This document shows, one piece after another, positions 34,392 to 43,097 of a DNA stretch of 64,000 nt; the stretch's first letter is position 1; each line of letters starts with the position of its first letter. Under the pieces are notes generated by a model, which was not told the origin of the DNA, made no database searches, and worked only from the letters and a program-made list of their open reading frames with translations. The DNA is from Kaistia adipata DSM 17808 (GTDB taxonomy: Bacteria > Pseudomonadota > Alphaproteobacteria > Rhizobiales > Kaistiaceae), in the NCBI RefSeq assembly GCF_000423225.1, contig NZ_AUHO01000006.1, forward strand, positions 744,001 through 808,000. Reading direction: 5' to 3'. The position numbers and the translations under genes were made by a program.

Positions 34392-35520
34392 TCAGTCGAT
34401 GTCCTGGACGTCGACGGACGGGCCGCCGAGGCGCTGCGCCAGCGCCGCTTCCATGAACTCGTTCAGGTCGCCGTTCAGCACGTCCTGCGGGCTGGTGCTC
34501 TCGACACCCGTGCGCAGGTCCTTCACCAGCTGGTACGGCTGCATGACGTAGGAGCGGATCTGGTGCCCCCAGCCGATGTCCGTCTTGCTGGCCTCGGTGG
34601 CGTTGGCGGCGGCCTCGCGGCGCTCCAGCTCGGCCTCGTAGAGGCGCGAACGCAGCATGTCCCAGGCGGCGGCCCGGTTCTTGTGCTGCGAGCGTTCGCT
34701 CTGGCACTGCACGACGATGCCCGACGGGATGTGCGTGATGCGCACGGCCGAGTCGGTCGTGTTGATGTGCTGGCCGCCGGCGCCCTGGGCGCGGTAGGTG
34801 TCGATGCGGCAGTCGCTCTCGTTGATCTCGATCTCGATCGAATCGTCGACGACCGGATAGACCCAGACCGACGCGAAGCTCGTATGGCGGCGCGCGGCGC
34901 TGTCATAGGGCGAGATGCGCACGAGGCGGTGCACGCCCGATTCGGTCTTCAGCCAGCCATAGGACTGCTCGCCCTTGACGAGGATCGTGGCCGACTTGAT
35001 GCCCGCCTCTTCGCCGTCATGGACTTCCATCACCTCGACCTTGCGGCCGCTCTTCTCCGACCAGCGCGTGTACATGCGCAGCAGGATGTTGGCCCAGTCC
35101 TGGCTCTCCGTGCCGCCGGCGCCGGCATGGATTTCGACATAGGTGTCGTTGCCGTCGGCCTCGCCGGACAGCATCGAATTGACCTGGCGCTTGCGGACGT
35201 CGCCCTTCAGCGCGAAGATCGCGGCCTCGGCGTCGGCGATGATCGAGGCATCGCCCTCCATCTCGCCGAGTTCGATCAGCTCGATATTGTCGGCAAGCTC
35301 GCGCTCGCTGGTCAGAACGGCGTTGATGCCGTCCTCGAGACCCTGGCGCTCGCGCATCAGCTTCTGCGCCTTCTGGGGATCGTCCCAGAAGTTCTGCGTC
35401 TCGGAGAGGGCGTTCAGTTCAAGCAGGCGTCTCTGGGCACGATCCCAGTCAAAGATGCCTCCTCAGCAGGGTGATGCCCTGCTTGATTTCGTCGACGACC
35501 GTCTGGATCTCGGCTCTCAT
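34392..35520 (-). CDS. prfB: Peptide chain release factor 2 with programmed +1 frameshift
   Basis: RF2 releases finished proteins at UGA and UAA codons. Frame 1 runs from ATG 35520 for 23 codons to CTT and an in-frame TGA (35451-35449). A +1 shift, reading CTT then GAC (35450), joins it to the main frame, giving 375 residues. The slip site CTTTGAC is preceded three bases earlier by AGGAGG, as in E. coli. The catalytic GGQ is in [12 protein letters not shown] at ~250 and the stop-codon recognition region reads [15 protein letters not shown] (SPY where E. coli has SPF). The autoregulation is by RF2 level at the UGA. It is not adjacent to mrcA here. Confidence 0.96.
35447..35466 (-). promoter_or_regulatory. 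RF2 frameshift signal
   Basis: AGGAGG-CAT-CTT-TGA-C on the minus strand: internal Shine-Dalgarno-like sequence, slippery CUU and the UGA read by RF2 itself. Spacing equals that of the E. coli element. Confidence 0.95.
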
Positions 35521-35615
35521 ATGCTAGGTGTCCGTCAAATCAGGCGCGACGGCCGAAGCCGTCAGGGTGGCGCACCATAGTGTCGCCCTCCCCCTCTGTA
35601 AACCGAACAGGGACC

Positions 35616-36227
35616 ATGCTGGATACCCTCATGAAGCGGAAACTGACCGTCGTCGCGCTGCTCGCGACCGCCGTCCTCTCCCTTTCCGACGCGACCGCCC
35701 TGGCCAGCGGCACGCTGGCGGCGCGCACGCTGACCCGGGCCGACCGCGCCCGCCTCGCGCAATATGACTCCGTTTCGAAGGCGGCGATTCTCGCCGCCCG
35801 CGACCATGGCGCCGCCGGCGACCTCCGCGAGGCGAATCGGGCGCTCGCCGGCGCGCCGCGCAGGATCCTCGGCGACGACCTGCTCGGGCTCTATCGCTGC
35901 CGCACCATCAAGATGGGCGGCAGCCTGCCGCTCACCGTCTATGGCTGGTTCTCCTGCAAGATCGACCTCGACGAGCGGGGCTACCGCCTGGTCAAGACCA
36001 CGGGCTCGCAGCGCTTCACCGGCCATTTCATCGACGAGAGCGAGACGCGGCTGATCTATTACGGCGCCACGCACACGATCAGCGAACGGCCGGTTTCCTA
36101 CGGCTATGACGCGGATCGCGACCAGGTCGGCTACTTCTTCAAGACCGGCCCGAGGAGCTACCGGCTGGAACTCCCGCTGCCGCGCTTCGAATCGAAGTTC
36201 GACGTGATAGAGCTGGAGCGGAAGTGA
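35616..36227 (+). CDS. DUF4893-like secreted protein
   Basis: A 203-residue exported protein: signal peptide (MKRKLTVVALLATAVLSLSDATALA, after a short lead of MLDTL) and a globular domain containing LLGLYRCRTIKMGGSLPLTVYGWFSCKIDLDE with two Cys that may pair in the periplasm. The pattern resembles DUF4893 proteins, which have no known function. ATG 35616 has CAGGG upstream; earlier in-frame codons back to 35580 lack coding character. It is divergent from prfB. Confidence 0.6.
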   Translation: MLDTLMKRKLTVVALLATAVLSLSDATALASGTLAARTLTRADRARLAQYDSVSKAAILAARDHGAAGDLREANRALAGAPRRILGDDLLGLYRCRTIKMGGSLPLTVYGWFSCKIDLDERGYRLVKTTGSQRFTGHFIDESETRLIYYGATHTISERPVSYGYDADRDQVGYFFKTGPRSYRLELPLPRFESKFDVIELERK

Positions 36228-36318
36228 GGCCGGGTCGCCGGGCGCCAGAGGCGCCCTGTCCGGCGACGACGCATCCAGAACGCGCACGACGCTGCGCCGG
36301 CTCAGACGAAATCACGAC

Positions 36319-36600
36319 ATGCACGACATACTGGACTGGCTGCTGATCAACCCCGCCCGCATCATGGTCGCCCTCTCCATCGCCTTCACGATCTTCATCG
36401 GGCTGAGCGAGGCCGGCGGGAAGACGACCGGCGGCTCCGGATGGCTGACCCTGTTCCGCGTCGGGACCGGCGCCCTCTTCACGCTGCCGACCGCCGTGGT
36501 CGCCGGCATCTTCGGCGGCATCGGGGCCTTCTTCGGTTATCTGCTCCTGCAGATCCTAGTGTGCATCATCATCCCCATGGTCTGGGTGGACAAGGCGTAG
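36319..36600 (+). CDS. Small integral membrane protein, unknown function
   Basis: A 93-residue hydrophobic protein with about three membrane helices (IMVALSIAFTIFIGL, LFTLPTAVVAGIFGGIGAFFGY, LLQILVCIIIPMVWV). No family recognised. It follows the DUF4893-like gene by 91 bp on the same strand and ends 68 bp before the MarR stop. Confidence 0.55.
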   Translation: MHDILDWLLINPARIMVALSIAFTIFIGLSEAGGKTTGGSGWLTLFRVGTGALFTLPTAVVAGIFGGIGAFFGYLLLQILVCIIIPMVWVDKA

Positions 36601-36668
36601 GCACGCCGATCGCCTCGTCCCGCCGCCAATCGGGATCCAGCGGGATCGAGCCAGAGCCTTTCGACGCC

Positions 36669-37112
36669 TCAGTCCTCGAGGCTGTCCAGCGCCGCTGTGA
36701 TCTTTGCGAGCGATCCGAGATAGGCCTCCTGCTCGCCGGGACTGAGCGCGGAAAGGGCGGCCGCATTGACGCTTGCGATCACTTCACGCACCTCCTGCGC
36801 CTTCTCCAACGCGACAGGCGTCAGCGAAATCAGCGAGCTGCGCCGGTCATCCGGATCCGGGCTCTTCTCGATCAGGCCGTCGCGCTCCATGCGGGACAGG
36901 GTCGCCGCCATCGTCGGCTGCTCGATCGCCGCCAGCTCCGCCAGCGCCTTCTGCGACAGCGCCGCGCCACCGCCAAGGGCAAAGAATACTGGCAGCTGCC
37001 CAGACGAAATGCCGAGCGGCTTCAGGCGGCGATCGATGGCACGGGCGAAGAGGCGCGCTGCCCAATTGGTCATGTAGCCGGCCGACCGGCTGCGCTGCAG
37101 CGTCACTTGCAT
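36669..37112 (-). CDS. MarR family transcriptional regulator
   Basis: A 147-residue winged-helix repressor: FFALGGGAALSQKALAELAAIEQPTMAATLSRMERDGLIEKSPDPDDRRSS is split by the recognition helix and wing; the DPDDRR wing motif is characteristic. Flanking helices form the dimer interface. It is divergent from a small membrane protein at 37185, so it probably controls that gene and itself. In the 72-bp gap TGCTATC occurs twice, at 37118-37124 and near 37137-37143, in direct orientation; one or both could be operator half-sites. Confidence 0.88.
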   Translation of the reverse strand: MQVTLQRSRSAGYMTNWAARLFARAIDRRLKPLGISSGQLPVFFALGGGAALSQKALAELAAIEQPTMAATLSRMERDGLIEKSPDPDDRRSSLISLTPVALEKAQEVREVIASVNAAALSALSPGEQEAYLGSLAKITAALDSLED

Positions 37113-37184
37113 AGCTTGCTATCCAAATACATCGTATGCTATCTATCTCGCGACAGCCTCCCCACTGCAAGCGGGAATGACGCC

Positions 37185-37667
37185 ATGAAACGCAGAATCG
37201 CCTTTCGTACCCTGCACGCGGTCGCCGGATCGATCGCCCTTCTCACCATCCTTCTGTTCCAGACGGCTACGATCACCAGCGAGCTCCTCGGCGACCACAC
37301 CCTGATCGCCAGCGTGAAATTCGCGATCGCTACCGGTCTCCTGGTTCTGGTCCCTGCCCTCGCGGCGACGGGTGGGAGCGGCATCAAGCTCTCGGGACCG
37401 CGTCCCAAGGGGCTGGCCGTGACGAAGCTCGGTCGCATGAAGATCGTCGCGGCCAACGGCCTTCTGATCCTCGTTCCGGCGGCGCTGTTCCTGAACTGGA
37501 AGGCCCAGCACGGCGCGTTCGATCCAACCTTCTGGGCCGTGCAGGTCGCCGAAATCGCAGCGGGCGTGGTCAACCTCGCGCTGCTCGGCCTCAACATGCG
37601 CGGCGGCCTCCGCATGACCGGGCGCCTCGGCCGTGGCAAGCCACGTCCGGTCGCGCGCCCGGTCTAG
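37185..37667 (+). CDS. Small membrane protein, MarR-controlled by context
   Basis: A 160-residue protein with four predicted membrane helices (HAVAGSIALLTILLFQTATIT, LIASVKFAIATGLLVLVPALAA, MKIVAANGLLILVPAALFLNW, FWAVQVAEIAAGVVNLALLGL). Basic ends suggest both termini in the cytoplasm. No family named with confidence. The overlapping MarR arrangement suggests it is an inducible transport or stress protein. Start ATG 37185 has GCGGGAA upstream. Confidence 0.65.
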   Translation: MKRRIAFRTLHAVAGSIALLTILLFQTATITSELLGDHTLIASVKFAIATGLLVLVPALAATGGSGIKLSGPRPKGLAVTKLGRMKIVAANGLLILVPAALFLNWKAQHGAFDPTFWAVQVAEIAAGVVNLALLGLNMRGGLRMTGRLGRGKPRPVARPV

Positions 37668-37679
37668 CGGTCAGGCGGA

Positions 37680-39047
37680 CTACAGCAGCGTGCCGCTCAG
37701 GATGACCAGGGCGACGCTGAAATAGATCACTAGGCCCGTCACGTCGACGAGCGTGGCGACGAAGGGCGCCGAGGCGCTGGCCGGATCGAACTTCAGCCGC
37801 TGCAGGATGAAGGGCAGCATCGAGCCCGCCATCGAGCCGAAGGTGACGATGCCGAGCAGGCCGGCGCCGACCGTCGCCGCCACCAGCATCCAGTGCTCGC
37901 CATAGTCATAGAAGCCGAGCAGCTGCCAGACGCTGATGCGGATGATGCCGAGCGTGCCAAGGATCGCGCCAAGCGTCAGGCCGCTCGGCATCTCGCGCAG
38001 CGCGACGCGCCACCAGTCCCGGAGCTTGATCTGGCCGAGCGCCAGCGCGCGGATGATCAGCGAGGTCGCCTGCGAGCCGGAATTGCCGCCGGAGCTCATG
38101 ATCAGCGGAATGAACAGGGTGAGCACGATGGCGCGCTCCAGCTCATGCTCGAAATGCTGCATGGCGGTCGCCGTCAGCATCTCGCCGATGAACAGCGCGC
38201 AGAGCCAGCCGGCCCGCTTCCGCATCATCTTCGTGAAGCTGATGTCCATGTAGGGCTCGTCGAGCGCCTCCATGCCGCCGAATTTCTGCACGTCCTCCGT
38301 GCTTTCCGCGAAGATCGTATCGATGACGTCGTCAACCGTGACGATCCCGACGACATGGAAACGCTCATCCACCACCGGGACGGCCAGAAGGTCGTATTTC
38401 GAGAAGAGCTGCGCCACCTCCTCCCGGTCGGTGCGCGGCTCGACGGTGATCGGCCGGCGATGGCGTCCCGCCGACAGCACGTTGGCGTCGAGCTCGGCGG
38501 CGATCAGCCGGCGCAGCGATACCGCCTGCACGAGCGCATGCGTCGCCGGATCGAGCACGCAGATCGTGTAGATCGTCTCGCGGCTTTTCTCGACGGCACG
38601 GATGTGCCGAAGCGTCTGCGCCACCGTCCAGTCGGACGGCACGCTGACGAACTCGGTCGTCATGATGCTGCCGGCGCTGCCCTCGGGATAAGCGGCGAGG
38701 CGCGAGACGGCGCTGCGGGTCTCCGGGTCGAGGCGGGCGATCAGCTGCGAGCGCAGCGGCTCGTCGATCTCGGCGAGAAGGTCGGTCGCCCGGTCGGCCG
38801 ACATGCCGGCGATGATGCGCGCGACGCGTTCCCGCGGCAGGTTGGCGATGACCTCGCCCGAATCCTCGAACTCGGGCAGGTCGAGGATCTCGACCACGCG
38901 CTCGTCCGACAGCCCGGCGAGAAGCGCCGCGTTGGTCTCGGGATCATGCTGGTTGAGGCGTTCGACGACGTCGGCGACGTGCTCGTGATCGAGGCGCGAT
39001 GCCTCGGCGCGCAGGGTCGCCTCGTCCTGGCGGACGATATCTTCCAT
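37680..39047 (-). CDS. mgtE: Magnesium transporter MgtE
   Basis: A 455-residue Mg2+ channel. Residues ~10-130 form the superhelical N domain (GLSDERVVEILDLPEFEDSG, MSADRATDLLAEID), ~135-260 a pair of CBS domains that sense Mg2+, and ~280-455 five membrane helices with the pore motif IPLIMSSGGNSGSQATSLIIRALA. It gates open at low Mg2+. It lies 315 bp after the end of the EamA gene on the same strand, with a palindrome in the gap. It converges with the small membrane protein gene 12 bp away. Confidence 0.95.
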   Translation of the reverse strand: MEDIVRQDEATLRAEASRLDHEHVADVVERLNQHDPETNAALLAGLSDERVVEILDLPEFEDSGEVIANLPRERVARIIAGMSADRATDLLAEIDEPLRSQLIARLDPETRSAVSRLAAYPEGSAGSIMTTEFVSVPSDWTVAQTLRHIRAVEKSRETIYTICVLDPATHALVQAVSLRRLIAAELDANVLSAGRHRRPITVEPRTDREEVAQLFSKYDLLAVPVVDERFHVVGIVTVDDVIDTIFAESTEDVQKFGGMEALDEPYMDISFTKMMRKRAGWLCALFIGEMLTATAMQHFEHELERAIVLTLFIPLIMSSGGNSGSQATSLIIRALALGQIKLRDWWRVALREMPSGLTLGAILGTLGIIRISVWQLLGFYDYGEHWMLVAATVGAGLLGIVTFGSMAGSMLPFILQRLKFDPASASAPFVATLVDVTGLVIYFSVALVILSGTLL

Positions 39048-39362
39048 GGCTCTACTCCGATCGGCCGCCGGCAGACCGAGTGAGCCGATCGAGCGATCAG
39101 TTCATCGTGGCCCTGGGCGGCGCCTTTATTCGACTGCTACTGTCGCTCGACATGAAGCGGGGGTTCCAAGTGGGGGCCGGTCCGCATGCGGACGCCGGCT
39201 TGACGCTTGTCAGGTGCGCCAATGCCGGCGCTGCGTCAACCCCCAATCGATGAAGTTTCATGCCGCACGCCGAAAAAGGCCGCGATCGGAGGGCCGGATG
39301 CCCTCCATCCGGCGAGAATGACCTCAGGAAGCCGACGAAAGAGATCCGCCACCCATCCAGCG
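39048..39362. other. mgtE upstream region with palindromes
   Basis: 315 bp between EamA and mgtE. GTCCGCATGCGGAC (39180-39193) is a perfect 14-bp palindrome flanked by GCCG/GCCGGC, and GGAGGGC-CGGAT-GCCCTCC lies at about 39287-39305, perhaps the EamA terminator. No known magnesium riboswitch was recognised. Confidence 0.45.
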
Positions 39363-39791
39363 TCAGGCGCGCATGGCCACCAGAACCGCCCCGGAGGCGA
39401 TCAGAAGCACGCCGAACCAGTTGCGCCAGGAGAGAGTCTCGCCGAGGAAGGCGACGCCGAAAAGGGCGACCAGGACGACGCTGAGCTTGTCGACCGGGGC
39501 GACGCGGGCGGCGTCGCCGAGATGCAGGGCGCGGAAATAGCAGAGCCAGGAAGCGCCCGTCGCGAGCCCCGAGAGGACGAGGAAGGCATAGCTCTTCGAC
39601 GACACCGAGCCGAAGGGCTGCCACTGGCCCGTCACCGTCAGGATGAAGGCGATGGTGACCAGGATGACGATGGTGCGGATGAAGGTGGCGAAGTCCGAAC
39701 CGACGCCTGTGATGCCGATCTTGGCGAAGATCGCGGTCAGCGCCGCGAAGACGGCCGAGAGCACCGCCCAGAATTGCCAGCTTGCCAACAT
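39363..39791 (-). CDS. EamA/DMT family transporter, single-domain
   Basis: A 142-residue protein with about five membrane helices, one EamA unit rather than the usual two: LSAVFAALTAIFAKIGI, FIRTIVILVTIAFILTVTG, SYAFLVLSGLATGASWLCYF, and APVDKLSVVLVALFGVAFLGETLSW, which carries the family motif PVDKLS...E. Small single-unit members work as dimers. Substrate unknown. Start ATG 39791 after GTGAGGACC. It is 85 bp from the end of the LysR gene on the same strand. Confidence 0.85.
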   Translation of the reverse strand: MLASWQFWAVLSAVFAALTAIFAKIGITGVGSDFATFIRTIVILVTIAFILTVTGQWQPFGSVSSKSYAFLVLSGLATGASWLCYFRALHLGDAARVAPVDKLSVVLVALFGVAFLGETLSWRNWFGVLLIASGAVLVAMRA

Positions 39792-39876
39792 GGTCCTCAC
39801 CGCGCCTTTCGCCGCCCGCCCTGACAGGACCGTCGCAGAACCCGGTCCGGGGCGCAACGGCGCGCGGCGGCCACGC

Positions 39877-40770
39877 TCAGCCGCGATAGCGCAGCGCCTC
39901 GACCAGCAGCGTGAAGGCCGGAGAAGGCTGCCGGCGGCTCGGATAATAGAGGTGGTAGCCGGGGAATGGCGGGCACCAGTCCTCGAGCAGGCGGACGAGG
40001 CGGCCGTCGGCGAGATAGTCCCGCGCCGCATCCTCGAGCATGAAGGCGAGCCCCATGCCGGCCGCCGCCGCCTTGAGCACGTTGGACGGCGTGTTGAAGG
40101 TCAGCTGCCCCTCGACGCGGACGCGCAGCTCCTGCCCGTCCTTCTCGAACTCCCAGGCATAGAGGCCGCCATAGGTCGGCAGGCGGAGATTGATGCAATT
40201 GTGCGCCGTCACGTCGCGCGGCGCCTCGGGCGGCCTGTGCTTCGCCAGATAGGACGGCGCAGCGAGCAGCACCATGCGCATGTCGGGGCTGATGCGCACG
40301 GCGATCATGTCCTTCTCGAGCGACTCACCGAGCCGCACGCCGGCATCGAAGCGCTCACTGACGATGTCGGTCAGCGCGGCGTCGATGGAGAGCTCGACCT
40401 TGATGTCGGGATAGTCGGGTAGCAATCGCTCGAGCACCGGCCAGAGGATGGTGTCGACGGCGTGCTGGCCGGCGGTGATGCGGAAGCTGCCGGCCGGCCT
40501 GTCGCGGAGCGCGCCGAGCGCCAGCAGCTCGGCGTCGATGTCCTCGAAGGCCGGCGCGTCGGCGCGCAGCAGCCGCTCTCCCGCCTCGGTCAGCCCGACG
40601 CTCCGCGTCGTGCGGGCGAGCAGGCGCATGCCAAGCCGGGTCTCCAGCCCTCGCATCGCGTGGCTGAGCGCCGATTGCGACACGCCGAGCCTGGCCGCGG
40701 CCCTGGTGAAGCTGCGTTCGCGCGCCACTTCGAGAAAGGCGACGAGGTCATTGGCGTTCTCACGCAGCAT
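39877..40770 (-). CDS. LysR family transcriptional regulator
   Basis: A 297-residue regulator. Residues 1-60 are the winged helix ([34 protein letters not shown]), the rest a periplasmic-binding-like effector domain. It belongs to the branch typically annotated as controlling aldo/keto reductase and cupin genes, and those two genes lie immediately divergent. Effector unknown. The 104-bp divergent gap should contain the operators; a T-N11-A site was not assigned by eye. Confidence 0.92.
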   Translation of the reverse strand: MLRENANDLVAFLEVARERSFTRAAARLGVSQSALSHAMRGLETRLGMRLLARTTRSVGLTEAGERLLRADAPAFEDIDAELLALGALRDRPAGSFRITAGQHAVDTILWPVLERLLPDYPDIKVELSIDAALTDIVSERFDAGVRLGESLEKDMIAVRISPDMRMVLLAAPSYLAKHRPPEAPRDVTAHNCINLRLPTYGGLYAWEFEKDGQELRVRVEGQLTFNTPSNVLKAAAAGMGLAFMLEDAARDYLADGRLVRLLEDWCPPFPGYHLYYPSRRQPSPAFTLLVEALRYRG

Positions 40771-40874
40771 TCATGAACCTTCCTCATAGGGACATGCTCA
40801 TTATGCCAACTTATCGCGCCGGCATGAAGGCGCTAGCGTGCCTGTCCGGCCGCATCGACAGGAAGGGACATCGC

Positions 40875-41270
40875 ATGGACATCAAGCGAAACGGCTCGCA
40901 GCCCTCCGCCCGGGGGTCCGCGGACTATTTCACCGGGACGGTGCGCATCGATGCACCGTTCAGCACGACCGCGCCCGCCCGCGTCGGTGGCGCCACCGTG
41001 ACCTTCGATCCCGGCGCCCGCACGGCCTGGCACACCCACCCGCTCGGCCAGACGCTGATCGTCGTCTCCGGCCGGGGCTGGGCGCAGCGCGAGGGCGGTC
41101 CCGTCGAGGCGATCGCGCCGGGCGACATCGTCTGGTTCCCGCCCGGCGAGAAGCACTGGCACGGCGCCACCGCGTCCACCGCGATGACGCATATCGCGAT
41201 CGCCGAGGCGCTCGACGGCAAGTCCGTCGACTGGCTCGAACAGGTCCGCGACGAGGACTATCCCGACTGA
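40875..41270 (+). CDS. Small cupin protein (carboxymuconolactone-associated type)
   Basis: A 131-residue cupin: [19 protein letters not shown] holds the first metal motif and [20 protein letters not shown] the second, complete with His residues. It starts at ATG 40875 after GGAAGGG; a longer frame back to 40773 would overlap the regulator promoter. Together with the divergent LysR and the following reductase it forms a common three-gene module in proteobacteria whose physiological role is not established (possibly quinone or aldehyde detoxification). Confidence 0.87.
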   Translation: MDIKRNGSQPSARGSADYFTGTVRIDAPFSTTAPARVGGATVTFDPGARTAWHTHPLGQTLIVVSGRGWAQREGGPVEAIAPGDIVWFPPGEKHWHGATASTAMTHIAIAEALDGKSVDWLEQVRDEDYPD

Positions 41271-42311
<1,041 letters not shown>

Positions 42312-42373
42312 GCCGACATACCAGCCGCGTCCCCTCTCCCGCGAGAGACCTGGGCGCGATCCAGCTGCCTCCG

Positions 42374-42485
42374 CCGTCATCCCGGCGGAGGCCGGGATCC
42401 AGACACTCCAGCCCGCGACCAGATGGCTGAGCCACCGCCTGACGGGCCGGTGCTTATGGGCCCCGGCCTCCGCCGGGGCGACGCC
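42374..42485. repeat. Pair of inverted REP-like palindromes
   Basis: GTCATCCCGGCGGAGGCCGG (42376-42395) and, inverted, CCCCGGCCTCCGCCGGGG (42460-42477) share their core in opposite orientation, about 60 bp apart. Each is itself nearly palindromic. This is the format of dispersed REP-type elements in alphaproteobacterial genomes. Confidence 0.65.
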
Positions 42486-42538
42486 ATTCACGGATTTTGG
42501 ACGCCAAGGGAGCGGCGACAACGAAGCAGCCGGTCTGG

Positions 42539-43048
42539 CTAGCCGAGTGGCCGCACCATGTAGCGCGCGTTCTCGTCATAGCTGCGCAGCTTCTCGGCCA
42601 GGGTCGGCACGTCGACGGGCCGGAAGCCGTGCCGGCCCCAGAACCCGACCGAGTCGTTGACGGCGACGAGCGAGATCTCGGGACAGCCGGCCCGACGCGC
42701 GATGTCGAGCAGGCGTCCGACGACGGCCGAACCGGCGCCCTGCCCGCGCGTCTCGGGCAGCAGGGCGAGATCGTGGATGTAGTAGGTCGTCGGCGGCTGC
42801 GGCAGCGCGCCGAGCTGAGCGTTCAGCGCCGGCGGCGCGAAGGCGCGGCCGGGATGGCTCAGCACATAGGCGATCGGAACGCCGTCGCGCTCGTAGATCA
42901 GGCAGCCCTCGGGCCAGAGGCGGAGTCGTTCGGCGAACACCGCCGGATCCTCGGGATAGGCCTCGTGCACGCGGTCCGCGATCGCCTCGACCGCCGCCAG
43001 ATCGTCCGGCCGCATCGGCCGCCAGCCACTCGTCATCTCACTCAACAC
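42539..43048 (-). CDS. GNAT family N-acetyltransferase
   Basis: A 169-residue acetyltransferase. The acetyl-CoA pyrophosphate loop is LPETRGQGAGSAVVGRLLDIA (R/Q-x-x-G-x-G/A), preceded by the beta strand YYIHDLALL; FWGRHGFRPV completes the fold. Substrate unknown. The start at 43048 (GTG) or 43036 (ATG) both fit. It lies downstream of mrcA beyond a terminator-like hairpin, so it probably has its own promoter in that short gap. Confidence 0.88.
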   Translation of the reverse strand: MLSEMTSGWRPMRPDDLAAVEAIADRVHEAYPEDPAVFAERLRLWPEGCLIYERDGVPIAYVLSHPGRAFAPPALNAQLGALPQPPTTYYIHDLALLPETRGQGAGSAVVGRLLDIARRAGCPEISLVAVNDSVGFWGRHGFRPVDVPTLAEKLRSYDENARYMVRPLG

Positions 43049-43064
43049 TCACTGCAAAAGAGAG

Positions 43065-43091
43065 CGGGCCGCGGAGGGAAGCCGCGGCCCG
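43065..43091. terminator. Terminator after mrcA
   Basis: CGGGCCGCGG-AGGGAAG-CCGCGGCCCG, a 10-bp stem. On the minus strand it is followed by CTCTCTTTT, on the plus strand by TTTT. Confidence 0.75.
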
Positions 43092-43097
43092 TTTTGA

